A DNA stretch of 64,000 bases from Methylobacterium sp. J-078 (GTDB lineage Bacteria; Pseudomonadota; Alphaproteobacteria; Rhizobiales; Beijerinckiaceae): positions 24,424-88,423 of the forward strand of contig NZ_JAKSYI010000081.1 of assembly GCF_022829285.1 (NCBI RefSeq), in the 5' to 3' direction. The notes beneath the pieces were generated by a model. It made no database searches. It was not told the DNA's origin and saw only the letters and a program-made list of their open reading frames with translations. Each line of letters opens with the position of its first letter. Within the stretch, counting starts at the first letter, position 1. Shown in pieces: positions 1 to 9,564 of the stretch. The position numbers and the translations under genes are program-made.

Positions 1-53
1 CGGGACGGGAGGAGGCCCTATATGCTTGGTATCAACCTTTCCAGGAGTCATCG

Positions 54-521
54 ATGGCATCGCGACCCGGCCTGACCCCCGCCATCGCGGCCGATGTCGA
101 GCAGTCCTGCTTCTGCTTCGCGGCCCAGAAGGCGGCGCGCGCCATCGGGCGCCGCTACGATGCGGCTCTGCGCCCGACCGGGCTCTCGAACTGGCAGTTC
201 ACGCTGCTGCTGATGCTGGTCTGCGACGCGGCGCCCACCATCGGCGCCCTGGCGCAGCACCTGGCGACGGATCGCACCACGGTGACGGCCAACCTGAAGC
301 CCCTGGAGCGCCGGGGCCTCCTGGCGATCGAGGCGGATGCGGACGACCGGCGCATCCGGCGCATCGTGCTGACGCAGGCCGGGCGCGCGCTCCTCGCCGA
401 AGCGTACCCCCTCTGGGAAGCGGCGCAGGCCGACTGTGCCGCGCAGCTCGGCCCGATCGACCGGGACGGTTTTCGCGGGGCCGCGCGCGCGCTCTCCGCC
501 GAGCGGTCGGGGGAGGGGTGA
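54..521 (+). CDS. MarR-family transcriptional regulator
   Basis: A 155-residue winged-helix regulator of normal MarR length. Residues about 60-110 hold the winged helix: IGALAQHLATDRTTVTANLK is the helix-turn-helix, and the acidic/basic turn DADDRRIRRIVLT is the MarR wing. MarR proteins bind short palindromes as dimers and usually respond to small phenolic or oxidant ligands; the ligand here is unknown. The ATG at 54 is preceded by AGGAG at 43-47, which fixes the start. A small TTG-N4-CAA dyad just upstream (about 27-36) could be part of an operator but is weak. The stop overlaps the start of the following DCC gene, so the two are probably co-transcribed. Confidence 0.88.
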   Translation: MASRPGLTPAIAADVEQSCFCFAAQKAARAIGRRYDAALRPTGLSNWQFTLLLMLVCDAAPTIGALAQHLATDRTTVTANLKPLERRGLLAIEADADDRRIRRIVLTQAGRALLAEAYPLWEAAQADCAAQLGPIDRDGFRGAARALSAERSGEG

Positions 522-958
522 TGCGTCGGCGGCCGGCGCCCTATCTGTGGACGATGACCACGCATGCCGATCCCGCCCTCACCGTCTATTACGACGGCGC
601 CTGTCCCCTCTGCGCCGCGGAGATCCGCCTGTACCGGCGCGCCGCGGGGGCCGAGCGGGTCGCCTGGGTCGATGTCGGAGCCGAGGGGCCGGCCGAACTC
701 GGCTCGGGTCTGACGCGGGACGCCGCCCGCGCCCGGTTCCACGTGCGGCGCCCGGACGGCGCCCTCGTCTCCGGTGCGGCCGGGTTCGCGACCCTGTGGG
801 CCGTGCTGCCGGGCTGGCGCGGGCTCGCCCGCCTCGCAAGCCTACCCGGCGTGACGGCGCTCGGCGAGGTGGCCTACCGCCTGTTCCTGCCGCTCCGCCC
901 CTGGATCGCCCGCCTCGTCCCGGCCGGCGGAGCCCGCTGCGACAAGGCTTGCGGATAG
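521..958 (+). CDS. DCC-family (DUF393) thiol-disulfide oxidoreductase-like protein
   Basis: A 145-residue protein with the family hallmark YYDGACPLC near its N-terminus, which gives the DCC family its name (D-x-x-C-x-x-C). The family is thioredoxin-like and is presumed to act in thiol chemistry, but substrates are not established. The ATG at 521 overlaps the marR stop (TGATG) and has GGAGG at 512-516. An alternative ATG at 554 would give a 134-residue protein beginning closer to the motif, as many family members do. The tight overlap with marR suggests one operon, possibly a redox-sensing pair. The C-terminus ends with a further Cys pair (CDKAC). Confidence 0.82.
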   Translation: MRRRPAPYLWTMTTHADPALTVYYDGACPLCAAEIRLYRRAAGAERVAWVDVGAEGPAELGSGLTRDAARARFHVRRPDGALVSGAAGFATLWAVLPGWRGLARLASLPGVTALGEVAYRLFLPLRPWIARLVPAGGARCDKACG

Positions 959-1025
959 GGGGGCGGGAGCGCAAGGGACGGTGGCCCGGCCCACCGGTCC
1001 CGAGGCGCTTCCTTCGAGACCTCCC

Positions 1026-1694
1026 ATGCGCAATCCCCTCCGGGCCCTCCCCGTCCAGGCCTTCTGGTTAAGGCCGCGCCTGCTCGCCTCCGTCGGCCTC
1101 ACCCTCGTCCTCGCCCTGGTCCTGCCCTTCGCGGACCTGTCGGTGCGGCTCCTCATCGGCTGGTGCCTCGGCGTGCTGGTCTATTGCGGGCTGATCGTGG
1201 GCAAGGCGGCGCGGCAGTCGCAGGACGCCCTGCGGGCGGAGGCCACGCGCCTCGACGATTCCGCGCTGGCGGTCTCGCTCTTCGCGATCCTGGCCGCGGC
1301 CGCGAGCTTCGGCGCCGTGGCCATGCTGGTGCTCGGCGGCAACGGCAGCGAAGCCTATCGCCTCAGCCACCTGGCGCTCGCCGCCGCCACCATGATCTGC
1401 GCCTGGCTCTTCGTGCAGGTGGTGTTCACGGTGCACTACGCGCATCTCTACTACGGCGCGGAGGGCGATGCCGCGCGCGGCGGCCTCGACTTCAACGGCG
1501 ACGAGAACCCGGATTTCTGGGACTTCTTCTACTTCTCCGTCACCATCGGGGCGACCTCGCAGACCTCAGACACAGACATCACCAGCAAGAGGATGCGCCG
1601 GGTCGCCACGGTGCAGACGATCTACGCCTACGTCTTCAACACCAGCGTGCTGGCGCTGGCGATCAACATGGCGGCGGGTGTCGCCCAGCATTGA
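1026..1694 (+). CDS. DUF1345 family membrane protein
   Basis: A 222-residue integral membrane protein with about five hydrophobic segments (around residues 20-55, 80-105, 115-140, 160-180 and 195-220). The conserved DUF1345 core is visible as HYAHLYY followed by DFWDFFYFSVTIGATSQTSD, a segment resembling the pore/filter region of two-helix ion channels. No function is established for the family. ATG 1026 was preferred to an in-frame upstream start at 981 because it begins just before the first membrane segment. It stands alone on the plus strand, convergent with the EEP gene that follows. Confidence 0.85.
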   Translation: MRNPLRALPVQAFWLRPRLLASVGLTLVLALVLPFADLSVRLLIGWCLGVLVYCGLIVGKAARQSQDALRAEATRLDDSALAVSLFAILAAAASFGAVAMLVLGGNGSEAYRLSHLALAAATMICAWLFVQVVFTVHYAHLYYGAEGDAARGGLDFNGDENPDFWDFFYFSVTIGATSQTSDTDITSKRMRRVATVQTIYAYVFNTSVLALAINMAAGVAQH

Positions 1695-1700
1695 GGCGCC

Positions 1701-2753
1701 TCACCGGGCGGCCTCCACGGCCTCCCGCGCCGCCCGGTGATCCTCCGCCGTCGCCTCGGGCGCCTCCTGCAGGCGCGGGGCCCGGTCCGTCCGGTACAGG
1801 CTGATCAGGATCGGGAAATGGTCCGACTGGATGTGGGGCAGCCGCTCGATCCGGCCGAGGAGGAAGTCGTCGCTGAAGAAGACGTGGTCGAGGGGCCAGC
1901 GCAGCAGCGGCCACTTTGCGTTGAAGGTCGGGTAGAGGCCGCGCCCGATGCGGGGATCGAGGAGCCCGCTGATCCGCTGGAACAGGTCGTTGGTCTTCGA
2001 CCAGGCGACGTCGTTGAGGTCGCCCGCCACCACTGCCGGGCGCCCGTCCGCCGCCACCTCGCGGGCCACCATCACGAGTTCGGCGTCGCGCGGGGCGCTG
2101 CTCTGCCCGGGATGGGGCGGGCGCGGATGCACGCCGAAGAAGGTGAAGGTCTGCCCCGAGCGCAGGGTCACGCCCGCCCGCACGGAGGGCACGTCGTCCT
2201 CCAGGAGGAAGCGCACCTGCGGGTCGGTCAGGGGGAGCTTCGAATAGAACATCAGCCCGTAGGTGTTGTCCTGCGGCTGGGCCACCACGTGGGGATAGCG
2301 CGCCCGCAGGGGTTCCAGGGCCTCGGCCCAGGCCGCGTCGGTCTCGACGAGCAGGAGGAGGTCGGGGTCCTGCGCGGCGACGAGGTCGAGGATGGGGCCG
2401 TAGCTGCGGTTCGATTCGAGGACGTTGGCGATCAGGATCGAGACCCCGGCCTCGGTGCGGCAGGCCCCCGCCTCGGCCGCGACCGCCTGCGGCGAGACCA
2501 GCCGCGTGAACGGGTAGATGCACGCCACCTGGTAGGCTAGGGCTGCCAGGAGGGCCGCGGCGAGCGTCAGCCCCGCGGCGTCGCGGGCGACCAGGACGAG
2601 GCCCAGGATCACCGGCACGATCAGGGCCGCGATCTGCAATCGCGGAAAGTCGAAGGTGCGGATGAAGCCGGAATTGCTGGGAACGAACGGCAGCAGCGTC
2701 GCCACCGCGAGGAGCACCCCGGTGGCCTTGAGGCCGATCGCCATCCACGTCAT
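1701..2753 (-). CDS. endonuclease/exonuclease/phosphatase family membrane protein
   Basis: A 350-residue protein with two or three N-terminal membrane helices (residues 5-95) followed by an EEP (DNase I-like) catalytic domain. Visible catalytic signatures are LIANVLESNRS, LLLLVETD (metal-binding Glu), GVHPRPPHP, AGDLNDVAW and the final SDHFPI with the catalytic His. This architecture is typical of bacterial membrane-anchored EEP proteins, whose substrate may be phosphodiester or phosphoinositide-like; it cannot be told here. ATG 2753 is chosen because upstream extension is low-complexity and overlaps the divergent pentapeptide gene. A second ATG lies three codons in, at 2744. Confidence 0.83.
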   Translation of the reverse strand: MTWMAIGLKATGVLLAVATLLPFVPSNSGFIRTFDFPRLQIAALIVPVILGLVLVARDAAGLTLAAALLAALAYQVACIYPFTRLVSPQAVAAEAGACRTEAGVSILIANVLESNRSYGPILDLVAAQDPDLLLLVETDAAWAEALEPLRARYPHVVAQPQDNTYGLMFYSKLPLTDPQVRFLLEDDVPSVRAGVTLRSGQTFTFFGVHPRPPHPGQSSAPRDAELVMVAREVAADGRPAVVAGDLNDVAWSKTNDLFQRISGLLDPRIGRGLYPTFNAKWPLLRWPLDHVFFSDDFLLGRIERLPHIQSDHFPILISLYRTDRAPRLQEAPEATAEDHRAAREAVEAAR

Positions 2754-2803
2754 CGCCGCACTCCGCTCCCCACGCCGTCGCCGGCACGTCGTGGCCAAGC
2801 TTC

Positions 2804-2850
2804 GTGAAACGTCCAGTCCTGGTGAAACGTCCAGTCCTGGCGAAAAGTCC
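2804..2850 (+). repeat. 18-nt tandem repeat between two divergent genes
   Basis: The 18-mer GTGAAACGTCCAGTCCTG occurs twice back to back (2804-2821 and 2822-2839), followed by a degenerate third unit. It lies in the intergenic space before the pentapeptide gene and would translate in frame as KRPVL-type repeats, but it precedes the chosen start. It belongs to a set of 15-33 nt tandem repeats at gene ends seen elsewhere in this window. Confidence 0.9.
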
Positions 2851-2911
2851 GAGGCCTTCGCAACGCCCGGCATCCCGGATTGTGCCCGCCCCGCGCGGCC
2901 GGAATCGCCCC

Positions 2912-4282
2912 ATGGCGCCTGAAACGCCGGCGGACACGGGGACCGCGCAGGCCCGGGCCGACGCCTTCCTCGTGGGCCTCGAGGCCGGCGCACCCTTCGT
3001 GGCGGGCGAGGGCCTGGATCTCGGGGGCCTGAACCTCGGGCGCGAGGCGCTCGCGGCGCGGCTCGGCGCGGGGGAGGCGCCCCCCTGGTGGGACGCCAAG
3101 CAGACCGGCCTCGCCCTCGCGGGGGCCGACCTCGCCGAGGCACACCTGGAAGATACCGACCTCTCGGGCGCCAACCTCTCGGGGGCGAGCCTGGCGGGCG
3201 TGCTCGGCCGCTCGGCGCACTTTGCCGGGGCGACCGTCGAGGAGGCCAGCTTCGCGGGCGCCGACCTCAGCGGCGCCCGCTTCACCGGGATCGCCGGCGG
3301 CGAGGCCAATTTCGACGACGCCATGCTGGAGGACGCGCATTTCGGTGGCGCCGCCATGCGCTTCGCCAAGCTCCGCCGCGCCCTCCTGGACGGGGCCAAC
3401 TTCGACGGCGCCGATCTCTGGGGCGCCGACTTCACCGGGGCGGACGCCGACTACACGCATTTCCGCGGCGCCCGCCTGGACGAGGTCAAGCTCGTGGGCG
3501 TCAACCTCACCTACGCGGATTTCGAGGGCGCCAGCCTGAAGAAGACGCAGCTCGGCGGCGCGCGCCTGCGGGGTGCCAACTTCACGGGCGTGAAGCTCGA
3601 CGGCGCCAACCTGTCGGAGGCGGACCTCTCCGAGACCAGCCTCGTGCGCCTCAACCTCTCCACCTGCGACCTGCGCCACGCGCGCTTCGCCGGGGCTTGG
3701 CTCAACGGTACCCGGATGCGGGTGGACCAGCTCGGCGGCGCGGTGGGCGAGGAGGTCGCCCGCGACTACCCGGCCGCCCAGGCGAGCTACCTCGCCCTGG
3801 AGCAGAACTTCAAGAGCATCGGCAGCCAGGATGCGGCGAGCTGGGCCTACAAGCGCGGGCGCCGGATGGGCCGGCTCCACGCCGGCGCCCAGGCCCGCGC
3901 CGCCTGGGAGGCCCGCTCCGGGCCCGACCTCGCCCGGCACGGCTACCAGTGGGTCGCCGACCGCTTCGTGGAATGGCTCTGCGACTACGGCGAGAGCCTG
4001 TCGCGCATCGCCCGCGCCTTCGTCATCCTCATCTTCGTGTTCGCGGGCCTCTACGGCCTCACCGGCGGCCTCATCCCCGAGGGCGGCGACGGCCGGGCGA
4101 CCTACAACCCCCTCGACCTCGTGAGCTACAGCGCCCTCAACATGATGACGGCCAACCCGCCCGAGATCGGCGTCAAGCCGGTGGGCCGCGTCACCAACCT
4201 GCTGGTGGGCATCGAGGGGGCGGCCGGCATCATCCTGATGGGCCTGTTCGGCTTCGTCCTCGGCAACCGCCTCCGGCGCTGA
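2912..4282 (+). CDS. pentapeptide-repeat protein with C-terminal two-helix pore-like module
   Basis: A 456-residue protein. Residues about 65-270 are pentapeptide repeats of the A(D/N)LxG type (ADLAE, ANLSG, ADLSG, ANFDG, ADLWG, ANLSE), which fold as a right-handed beta-helix. The last about 95 residues form helix - re-entrant loop - helix: a hydrophobic segment FVILIFVFAGLYGL, then YSALNMMTANPPEIGVKPVG, then GAAGIILMGLFGFVLGNRL. The spacing resembles a potassium-channel pore domain, but TANPPE stands where TVGYGD is expected. The ATG at 2912 precedes the globular part; an in-frame upstream start at 2804 would read through a tandem repeat. The next gene, 14 bp away, encodes a canonical potassium channel, so a joint role is plausible. 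Confidence 0.82.
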   Translation: MAPETPADTGTAQARADAFLVGLEAGAPFVAGEGLDLGGLNLGREALAARLGAGEAPPWWDAKQTGLALAGADLAEAHLEDTDLSGANLSGASLAGVLGRSAHFAGATVEEASFAGADLSGARFTGIAGGEANFDDAMLEDAHFGGAAMRFAKLRRALLDGANFDGADLWGADFTGADADYTHFRGARLDEVKLVGVNLTYADFEGASLKKTQLGGARLRGANFTGVKLDGANLSEADLSETSLVRLNLSTCDLRHARFAGAWLNGTRMRVDQLGGAVGEEVARDYPAAQASYLALEQNFKSIGSQDAASWAYKRGRRMGRLHAGAQARAAWEARSGPDLARHGYQWVADRFVEWLCDYGESLSRIARAFVILIFVFAGLYGLTGGLIPEGGDGRATYNPLDLVSYSALNMMTANPPEIGVKPVGRVTNLLVGIEGAAGIILMGLFGFVLGNRLRR

Positions 4283-4296
4283 TCGCACCCTCCGCC

Positions 4297-5067
4297 ATGC
4301 CCCCGCTCAGCGCACGCCTCTCCGGCCTCTACGAAGGCTCGACCGACCGCGCCCACCGCTTCCGCTACGGCCTCCTCGTCTTCGACATCGGCACGGTGGT
4401 CTGGGTCGTGGCGACCTCGTTCCTGCCGCGCCACGCCTGGATCGAGGGGGTCGACGTGGCCCTGGGCCTCGTCGTGCTCCTCGATTTCCTGGCCCGCCTC
4501 GCCATCAGCCGGGACCGGTTCGGCGAGTTCCGGCACCTCTCGACCTGGGCCGACATCGCCGCGGTGGTGTCGTTCCTCGCGCCCGTGGTCGGGGAGGGGG
4601 TCGGCTTCCTGCGCATCCTGCGGACCCTGCGCCTGCTGCGGACCTACCAGCTCCTCGACCGGATGCGCGCCGACAGCGCTTTCTTCCGCGACAACGAGGA
4701 CGCGATCCTGGCGGGCACCAACCTGGCGGTCTTCGTCTTCGTGATGACCGGGATCGTCTACGCCACCCAGCACGGCAGCAACCCGGCGATCGGCAACGCC
4801 GTCGACGCGCTCTACTTCACCGTGACCTCCCTGACGACCACCGGCTACGGCGACATCACCCTGCCGGGCACCTCCGGCCGCCTCATCTCGGTGGCGGTGA
4901 TGATCTTCGGGGTGACGCTGTTCCTGCGCCTCGCCCAGGTCCTGTTCCGGCCGCCCAAGGTGCGGTTTCCCTGCCCGGCCTGCGGCCTCCAGCGCCACGA
5001 GGCCGATGCCGTCCACTGCAAGGCCTGCGGCACCCGCCTCGCCATCCCGGACGAGGGCAGCGATTGA
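4297..5067 (+). CDS. six-helix voltage-gated-type potassium channel with C-terminal zinc ribbon
   Basis: A 256-residue inner-membrane channel. Four voltage-sensor-like helices end in an Arg-rich S4 segment (FLRILRTLRLLRTYQLL, residues about 105-125). The pore module follows: helix, filter TSLTTTGYGDITLPGTSGR with the canonical GYGD, then the inner helix. After the pore comes CPACG...CKACG (residues about 225-248), a four-Cys zinc ribbon instead of a usual RCK or cyclic-nucleotide domain. It lies 14 bp after the pentapeptide/pore protein and is probably co-expressed. The family conducts K+; gating by the ribbon is speculation. Confidence 0.87.
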   Translation: MPPLSARLSGLYEGSTDRAHRFRYGLLVFDIGTVVWVVATSFLPRHAWIEGVDVALGLVVLLDFLARLAISRDRFGEFRHLSTWADIAAVVSFLAPVVGEGVGFLRILRTLRLLRTYQLLDRMRADSAFFRDNEDAILAGTNLAVFVFVMTGIVYATQHGSNPAIGNAVDALYFTVTSLTTTGYGDITLPGTSGRLISVAVMIFGVTLFLRLAQVLFRPPKVRFPCPACGLQRHEADAVHCKACGTRLAIPDEGSD

Positions 5068-5245
5068 GGCGGCCCCGCTGCGGCGATGAACGGAACCGGG
5101 GCCGGCGCGTTTGCGAAGGTCGGGGCGCGCGGCCCGCCATGACGGGCCGGAGCGGAACCTGTTCCGCCAACGATCTCCCCGCGCGAAATCTCCCTGCCCA
5201 AAATCTTCACTGCCCCGTGACGTCGAACCCCGTGAACCGCATCAC

Positions 5246-8230
5246 ATGACCAGCGCGCCCCCGACCGCCACCGCCCGAGGCTGGCGCAAGCCCCGCCTGC
5301 TCGCCGGCCTGCCGAGTTCGCCCCTGGCGCTGGTGCTGATCGGCGTCGCGGTGGCGGCGGGGCTGGGCAATTACTTCGCCGGCGAGGCGAGCCGCGCCGA
5401 GGGCGCGCGCCAGCACGACATCCTCACCCAGAGCGACCGCCTGCTCGCCAACATGGTCGAGCTGGAGACCGGGATGCGCGGCTTCGTGCTGCTCGGGGAG
5501 GAGGTCTATCTCGAACCCTACGACGCCGCCCAGAGCACCATCGACGGCCAGTTGAGCGCCATCGACGACCTGACCCGCGGCATGGATGCCGAGGCTCCCC
5601 GGCACATCGGCGCCCTGCGCGGCGCCGTCGAGGCCAAGCGCACCTATGCCGCCCGCGTGATCGAACTGCGCCGGGCGCAGGGCTACGATCCGGCCGTGGC
5701 GCTCGTCCGAACGGGGGAGGGCAAGAGCACCATGGACGCGGTGCGTGCGGCGGCCCGGGACGTGCAGGCCCATGCCAACGCCGTCCTGGCAGCGAGCGAG
5801 CGCTGGGACCGGGCCCTCTCCCTCGTTCTCTCGCTGGTCTCGATCGCCTCGGCGCTCGGCGCCGTTGGGCTCCTCGGGCGCCTCGCCTTCGTGCGCCGGC
5901 GTGACGAGCAGCGCACGGCCGCGCTCCTCGACGGAGTCTTCGCCAATGCTCCCGTGGGCCTCGGGTTCCTCGATCGCGACCTGACGATCCAGCACATGAA
6001 CCGGGCGCTCGCCACCATGAACGAGCGCGGCTTCGGGGCCGATCTCGGCGCGCCGATCTGGGCGAACGTGCCCATGCTCCAGGAACTGCTGATCCCGAAG
6101 CTCAGGGCGGCCCGCGACGAGGGCCTGGTGACCACCAACGTCGACGTGGCGGTGCCGACGCCGAGCGCCCCGCGCGGGGTGCGCCACTTCCAGATGAGCT
6201 TCTATCCCTTGCGCGGGCGCTCCGGCGGCGCCGGGGCGGGCCGGGTCCAGGCCGACGGCGTCGGGCTCGTGGTCTCCGACGAGACCCTGCGCAAGCTCTC
6301 CGAGGAGCGCATGCGCCACAGCGAGGAGCGCTTCCGCTCGCTGACCGAGGCCACCACCGCCATCGTCTGGACGACGAATCCTGAGGGCACGATGGAGCCG
6401 ACCCCCTCGGAATGGACGCGTTTCACCGGCCAGGCGCCCCAGGAAGCCGCCGGAGCCGGCTGGCTGGAGGCGATCCACCCGGAGGACCGCTCCCGCACCG
6501 GCGCGGCCTGGCTTCGGGCCCTGGAGACCCTGTCGCCCTACGAGATCGAGCACCGCGTCCGGCGCCAGGACGGCGTGTGGCGGATCATGTCGGCCCGCGC
6601 GGTCCCGATCCTGGAGGAGACCGGCAGCATCCGCGAATGGGTGGGCACTCATTCCGACATCACCGCCCGCCGGGAGGCCGAACTCGCCCTGGAGGCCGCC
6701 AAGGAAGCGGCCGAGGAGGCCAACCGCGCGAAGAGCCAGTTCCTGGCCAACATGAGCCACGAGCTGCGCACTCCGCTCTCGGCGGTGATCGGCTATTCGG
6801 AGATGCTGCAGGAGGAGATCGAGGACCTGGGCGAAGAGAGCCTGCTCGTCGACATGCGCAAGATCGAGGCGAATGCCCGCCACCTGCTCGGCCTCATCAA
6901 CGACGTCCTCGACCTCTCGAAGATCGAGGCCGAGCGCATGGAGATCTACGCCGAGGTCTTCCCCGTCGCCGAGACCGTGCGCGATGTCGCCGCCACCGTG
7001 GAGACACTGGTCGACAAGAAGGGCAACGCCCTCGCCCTGGAGATGGCCGACGGGCTCGGAGAGGCGCGGACCGACCAGACCAAGCTGCGCCAGTGCCTCA
7101 TCAATCTCCTCAGCAACGCGGCCAAGTTCACCGAAGGCGGCCGCATCGTGCTGGCGGTCTCGCGCGCGTCGCGCGACGGAGTCGACTGGCTCACCTTCCG
7201 GGTCACCGACACGGGCATCGGCATGAACGCCGAGCAGCAGGCCAAGCTGTTCCAGCGCTTCACGCAAGCCGACGCCTCCACGACGCGGCGCTTCGGCGGC
7301 ACGGGCCTGGGCCTGGCCATCACCCGTGCCTTCGCCGAGATGCTCGGCGGGCGCATCGAGGTGGAGAGCCAGGAGGGGACCGGCACCACCTTCACCCTGG
7401 CGGTCCCGGCGACCTACGTGCCCTCGGACCCGGCGGAGGGGAGCCACCACGACCACGACGCCCCGCACCCCAGCGGCGAGGTCCGGCCGAACCCCGGCGG
7501 CCACGTCCTCATCATCGACGACGACGCGGCCACCCGCGATCTCCTCGCCCGCTTCCTGGAGAAGGACGGCTTCACCGTCGCCACCGCCCGCGACGGGCGC
7601 GAGGGCGTCGAGCGGGCCCGCGAACTCCGACCCCGCGTCATCCTCCTCGACGTGACCATGCCGCGCATGGACGGCTGGTCGGTCCTGCGCACCCTGCGGG
7701 CCGACCCGGACCTCGGTGTGACCCCGATCATCATGGTGACGGTGCTCGACGAGCAGAACCTCGCCTTCTCGCTGGGGGCCACCGACTACCTCCAGAAGCC
7801 GATCGAGTGGAGCCAGCTCAGGTCGGCCATGGAGCGGTTCAAGCCCTCCGAGCACGAGGGGCCTGTGCTGATCATCGACGACGATCCGGATGCCCGCGAG
7901 CGCCTGTCCGCGATGCTGACCCGCGAGGGCTGGCGCGTGGCCGCGGCCGAGAACGGCGTCGCCGGCCTGGAGGCGACCGCGGCCAAGAAGCCCTGTCTCA
8001 TCCTCCTCGACCTGATGATGCCCGAGATGGACGGCTTCGGCTTCCTGCGGGCGCTGCGCGAGCGGGCGGAGTGGCGCGACATCCCCGTCGTGGTGCTGAC
8101 CGCCAAGGACATCACCGCCGACGACCGCAGGCGCCTGGCCGGGCGCGCCGACCGGGTGTTGCAGAAGGGCGGCCTGAGCCTGAACGATCTCGCCGAATCC
8201 CTGCGCCCGCTGGTGGCGCCCGGAGCCTGA
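5246..8230 (+). CDS. hybrid sensor histidine kinase with CHASE3-like sensor, PAS domains and two receivers
   Basis: A 994-residue hybrid kinase. Order: a membrane helix (about 30-50), a CHASE3-like helical sensor in the periplasm (55-190), a second helix (195-215), two PAS-type regions (about 225-330 and 350-470), HisKA with [16 protein letters not shown] (phospho-acceptor His505), HATPase_c with GTGLGLAI, then two receiver domains with acceptor Asp802 ([12 protein letters not shown]) and Asp922 ([12 protein letters not shown]). No histidine phosphotransfer domain is present, so a separate HPt partner is expected. ATG 5246 was chosen because it directly precedes the first membrane helix; upstream in-frame sequence is low-complexity. 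No response regulator is adjacent. Confidence 0.9.
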   Translation: MTSAPPTATARGWRKPRLLAGLPSSPLALVLIGVAVAAGLGNYFAGEASRAEGARQHDILTQSDRLLANMVELETGMRGFVLLGEEVYLEPYDAAQSTIDGQLSAIDDLTRGMDAEAPRHIGALRGAVEAKRTYAARVIELRRAQGYDPAVALVRTGEGKSTMDAVRAAARDVQAHANAVLAASERWDRALSLVLSLVSIASALGAVGLLGRLAFVRRRDEQRTAALLDGVFANAPVGLGFLDRDLTIQHMNRALATMNERGFGADLGAPIWANVPMLQELLIPKLRAARDEGLVTTNVDVAVPTPSAPRGVRHFQMSFYPLRGRSGGAGAGRVQADGVGLVVSDETLRKLSEERMRHSEERFRSLTEATTAIVWTTNPEGTMEPTPSEWTRFTGQAPQEAAGAGWLEAIHPEDRSRTGAAWLRALETLSPYEIEHRVRRQDGVWRIMSARAVPILEETGSIREWVGTHSDITARREAELALEAAKEAAEEANRAKSQFLANMSHELRTPLSAVIGYSEMLQEEIEDLGEESLLVDMRKIEANARHLLGLINDVLDLSKIEAERMEIYAEVFPVAETVRDVAATVETLVDKKGNALALEMADGLGEARTDQTKLRQCLINLLSNAAKFTEGGRIVLAVSRASRDGVDWLTFRVTDTGIGMNAEQQAKLFQRFTQADASTTRRFGGTGLGLAITRAFAEMLGGRIEVESQEGTGTTFTLAVPATYVPSDPAEGSHHDHDAPHPSGEVRPNPGGHVLIIDDDAATRDLLARFLEKDGFTVATARDGREGVERARELRPRVILLDVTMPRMDGWSVLRTLRADPDLGVTPIIMVTVLDEQNLAFSLGATDYLQKPIEWSQLRSAMERFKPSEHEGPVLIIDDDPDARERLSAMLTREGWRVAAAENGVAGLEATAAKKPCLILLDLMMPEMDGFGFLRALRERAEWRDIPVVVLTAKDITADDRRRLAGRADRVLQKGGLSLNDLAESLRPLVAPGA

Positions 8231-8238
8231 CGGCGGCG

Positions 8239-8271
8239 GGCCGGTAAGCGCCCCGAGCGCGCTTGCCGGCC
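8239..8271 (+). terminator. terminator-like hairpin after the hybrid kinase gene
   Basis: A 13-bp inverted repeat with one G-T wobble: GGCCGGTAAGCGC at 8239-8251, a 7-nt loop, and GCGCTTGCCGGCC at 8259-8271. It sits 8 bp after the kinase stop and before pyrB. No U-tract follows, so termination efficiency is uncertain; it could also stabilise a 3' end. Confidence 0.55.
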
Positions 8272-8303
8272 TTCCTGACCGGGCCTATAGCCCTGAACCC
8301 AGC

Positions 8304-9248
8304 ATGACAGCCGCGCCGCAACACTTCCCCCACCGGCACCTGCTCGGGATCGAGGGGCTCTCCCGACCCGACATCGAGGTCCTCCTCGACCGGGCGGAAG
8401 ACGCCGTCGCGCTCTCGCGCCAGGTCGAGAAGAAGCGCACCACCCTGCGCGGCCGCACCCAGATCAACCTGTTCTTCGAGCCGTCCACGCGCACGCAAAG
8501 TTCCTTCGAACTCGCAGGCAAGCGGCTGGGCGCCGACGTCATGAACATGTCGGTGGCCTCCTCCTCGGTGAAGAAGGGCGAGACCCTGATCGACACCGCC
8601 GCGACGCTGAACGCCATGCGGCCCGACATCATCGTGGTGCGCCACCACGCGGCGGGCGCCGTGCATCTCCTCGCCCGCAAGGTCGATTGCGCCGTGGTCA
8701 ATGCCGGCGACGGCGCCCACGAGCACCCGACCCAGGCGCTCCTCGACGCCCTAACCATCCGGCGCAACAAGGGTCGGATCGAGGGCCTTCGGGTGGCGAT
8801 CTGCGGCGACGTCCTGCACAGCCGCGTGGCCCGCTCGAACCTCATCCTGCTCCAGGCGCTGGGCGCGCGGGTGCGCATCATCGGCCCCTCGACCCTGCTG
8901 CCCACCGGCATCGAGCGCTTCGGCGTCGAGGTCTTCACCGACATGCGAAAAGGCCTGGAGGGCTGCGACATCGTCATGATGCTGCGCCTGCAGCGCGAGC
9001 GCATGAACGGCTCCTTCGTGCCCTCCGTGAAGGAGTATTTCCGCTATTTCGGCCTCGACGCCGACAAGCTGCGGATCGCCGCCCCCGACGCCCTGGTGAT
9101 GCACCCGGGCCCGATGAACCGGGGCGTCGAGATCTCCTCCGAGATCGCCGACGGCGCCCAGTCGCTCATCCGCGAGCAGGTCGAGATGGGGGTCGCCGTG
9201 CGCATGGCGGTGCTGGAGGCGCTCGCGACGCACCTGCCGAACGCGTGA
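8304..9248 (+). CDS. pyrB: aspartate carbamoyltransferase catalytic subunit
   Basis: A 314-residue cytoplasmic enzyme that condenses carbamoyl phosphate and aspartate to N-carbamoyl-aspartate, the committed step of pyrimidine synthesis. The carbamoyl-phosphate loop [19 protein letters not shown] (residues about 55-75), the [12 protein letters not shown] motif, and the aspartate-binding [10 protein letters not shown] region are all present. Length is normal for the catalytic chain. No pyrI regulatory subunit or pyrC is adjacent. In many alphaproteobacteria a pyrC-like gene follows, but here the next gene is a convergent toxin. Confidence 0.96.
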   Translation: MTAAPQHFPHRHLLGIEGLSRPDIEVLLDRAEDAVALSRQVEKKRTTLRGRTQINLFFEPSTRTQSSFELAGKRLGADVMNMSVASSSVKKGETLIDTAATLNAMRPDIIVVRHHAAGAVHLLARKVDCAVVNAGDGAHEHPTQALLDALTIRRNKGRIEGLRVAICGDVLHSRVARSNLILLQALGARVRIIGPSTLLPTGIERFGVEVFTDMRKGLEGCDIVMMLRLQRERMNGSFVPSVKEYFRYFGLDADKLRIAAPDALVMHPGPMNRGVEISSEIADGAQSLIREQVEMGVAVRMAVLEALATHLPNA

Positions 9249-9264
9249 GCCGATCGCCCCGGGC

Positions 9265-9564
9265 TCATTCCGGCGGGAACAGGATGGTCTCGTAGTCCCG
9301 GGCACCGTTAAGGATGTGCAGCACGTCGACGTGGTCGTCCTCGACACGGTAGAAGATCAGATAATCGCGATAGGGGCGGCGGCGGACACCGGACCGTTCG
9401 TAGCGCGGCACCAACGGGAAGCCGCGTGGCGCGTCCGCTAAGCGAAGACACCGGTCGAGGATTTCGTTGACGAAGCTCAGCGCCCGATCCGGATTGTCCA
9501 GAGCGATGAAGTCACCGATCCGTTCGAGATCCGCTTCGGCCGCATCGGTGATACGGACGATCAC
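9265..9564 (-). CDS. RelE/ParE-family toxin
   Basis: A 99-residue small basic protein of ParE/RelE fold. It starts VRITDAAEADLERIGDFIALDNPDRAL and ends with the typical YRDYLIFYRVEDDHVDVLHILNGARDYE strands, which match ParE-type toxins (gyrase inhibitors) better than ribosome-dependent RelE. Its ATG overlaps the antitoxin stop (ATGA at 9561-9564), giving translational coupling with the antitoxin made first. It faces pyrB tail to tail with only 16 bp between stops. Function is by family; activity cannot be judged from sequence. Confidence 0.85.
   Translation of the reverse strand: MIVRITDAAEADLERIGDFIALDNPDRALSFVNEILDRCLRLADAPRGFPLVPRYERSGVRRRPYRDYLIFYRVEDDHVDVLHILNGARDYETILFPPE

Noticed and set aside
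5207..7855. Very long antisense open frame (about 880 codons) opposite the hybrid kinase
   Set aside because: The sense strand encodes clear HisKA, ATPase and receiver motifs; long antisense frames are expected at this GC content, and the antisense protein is low-complexity with no domain.
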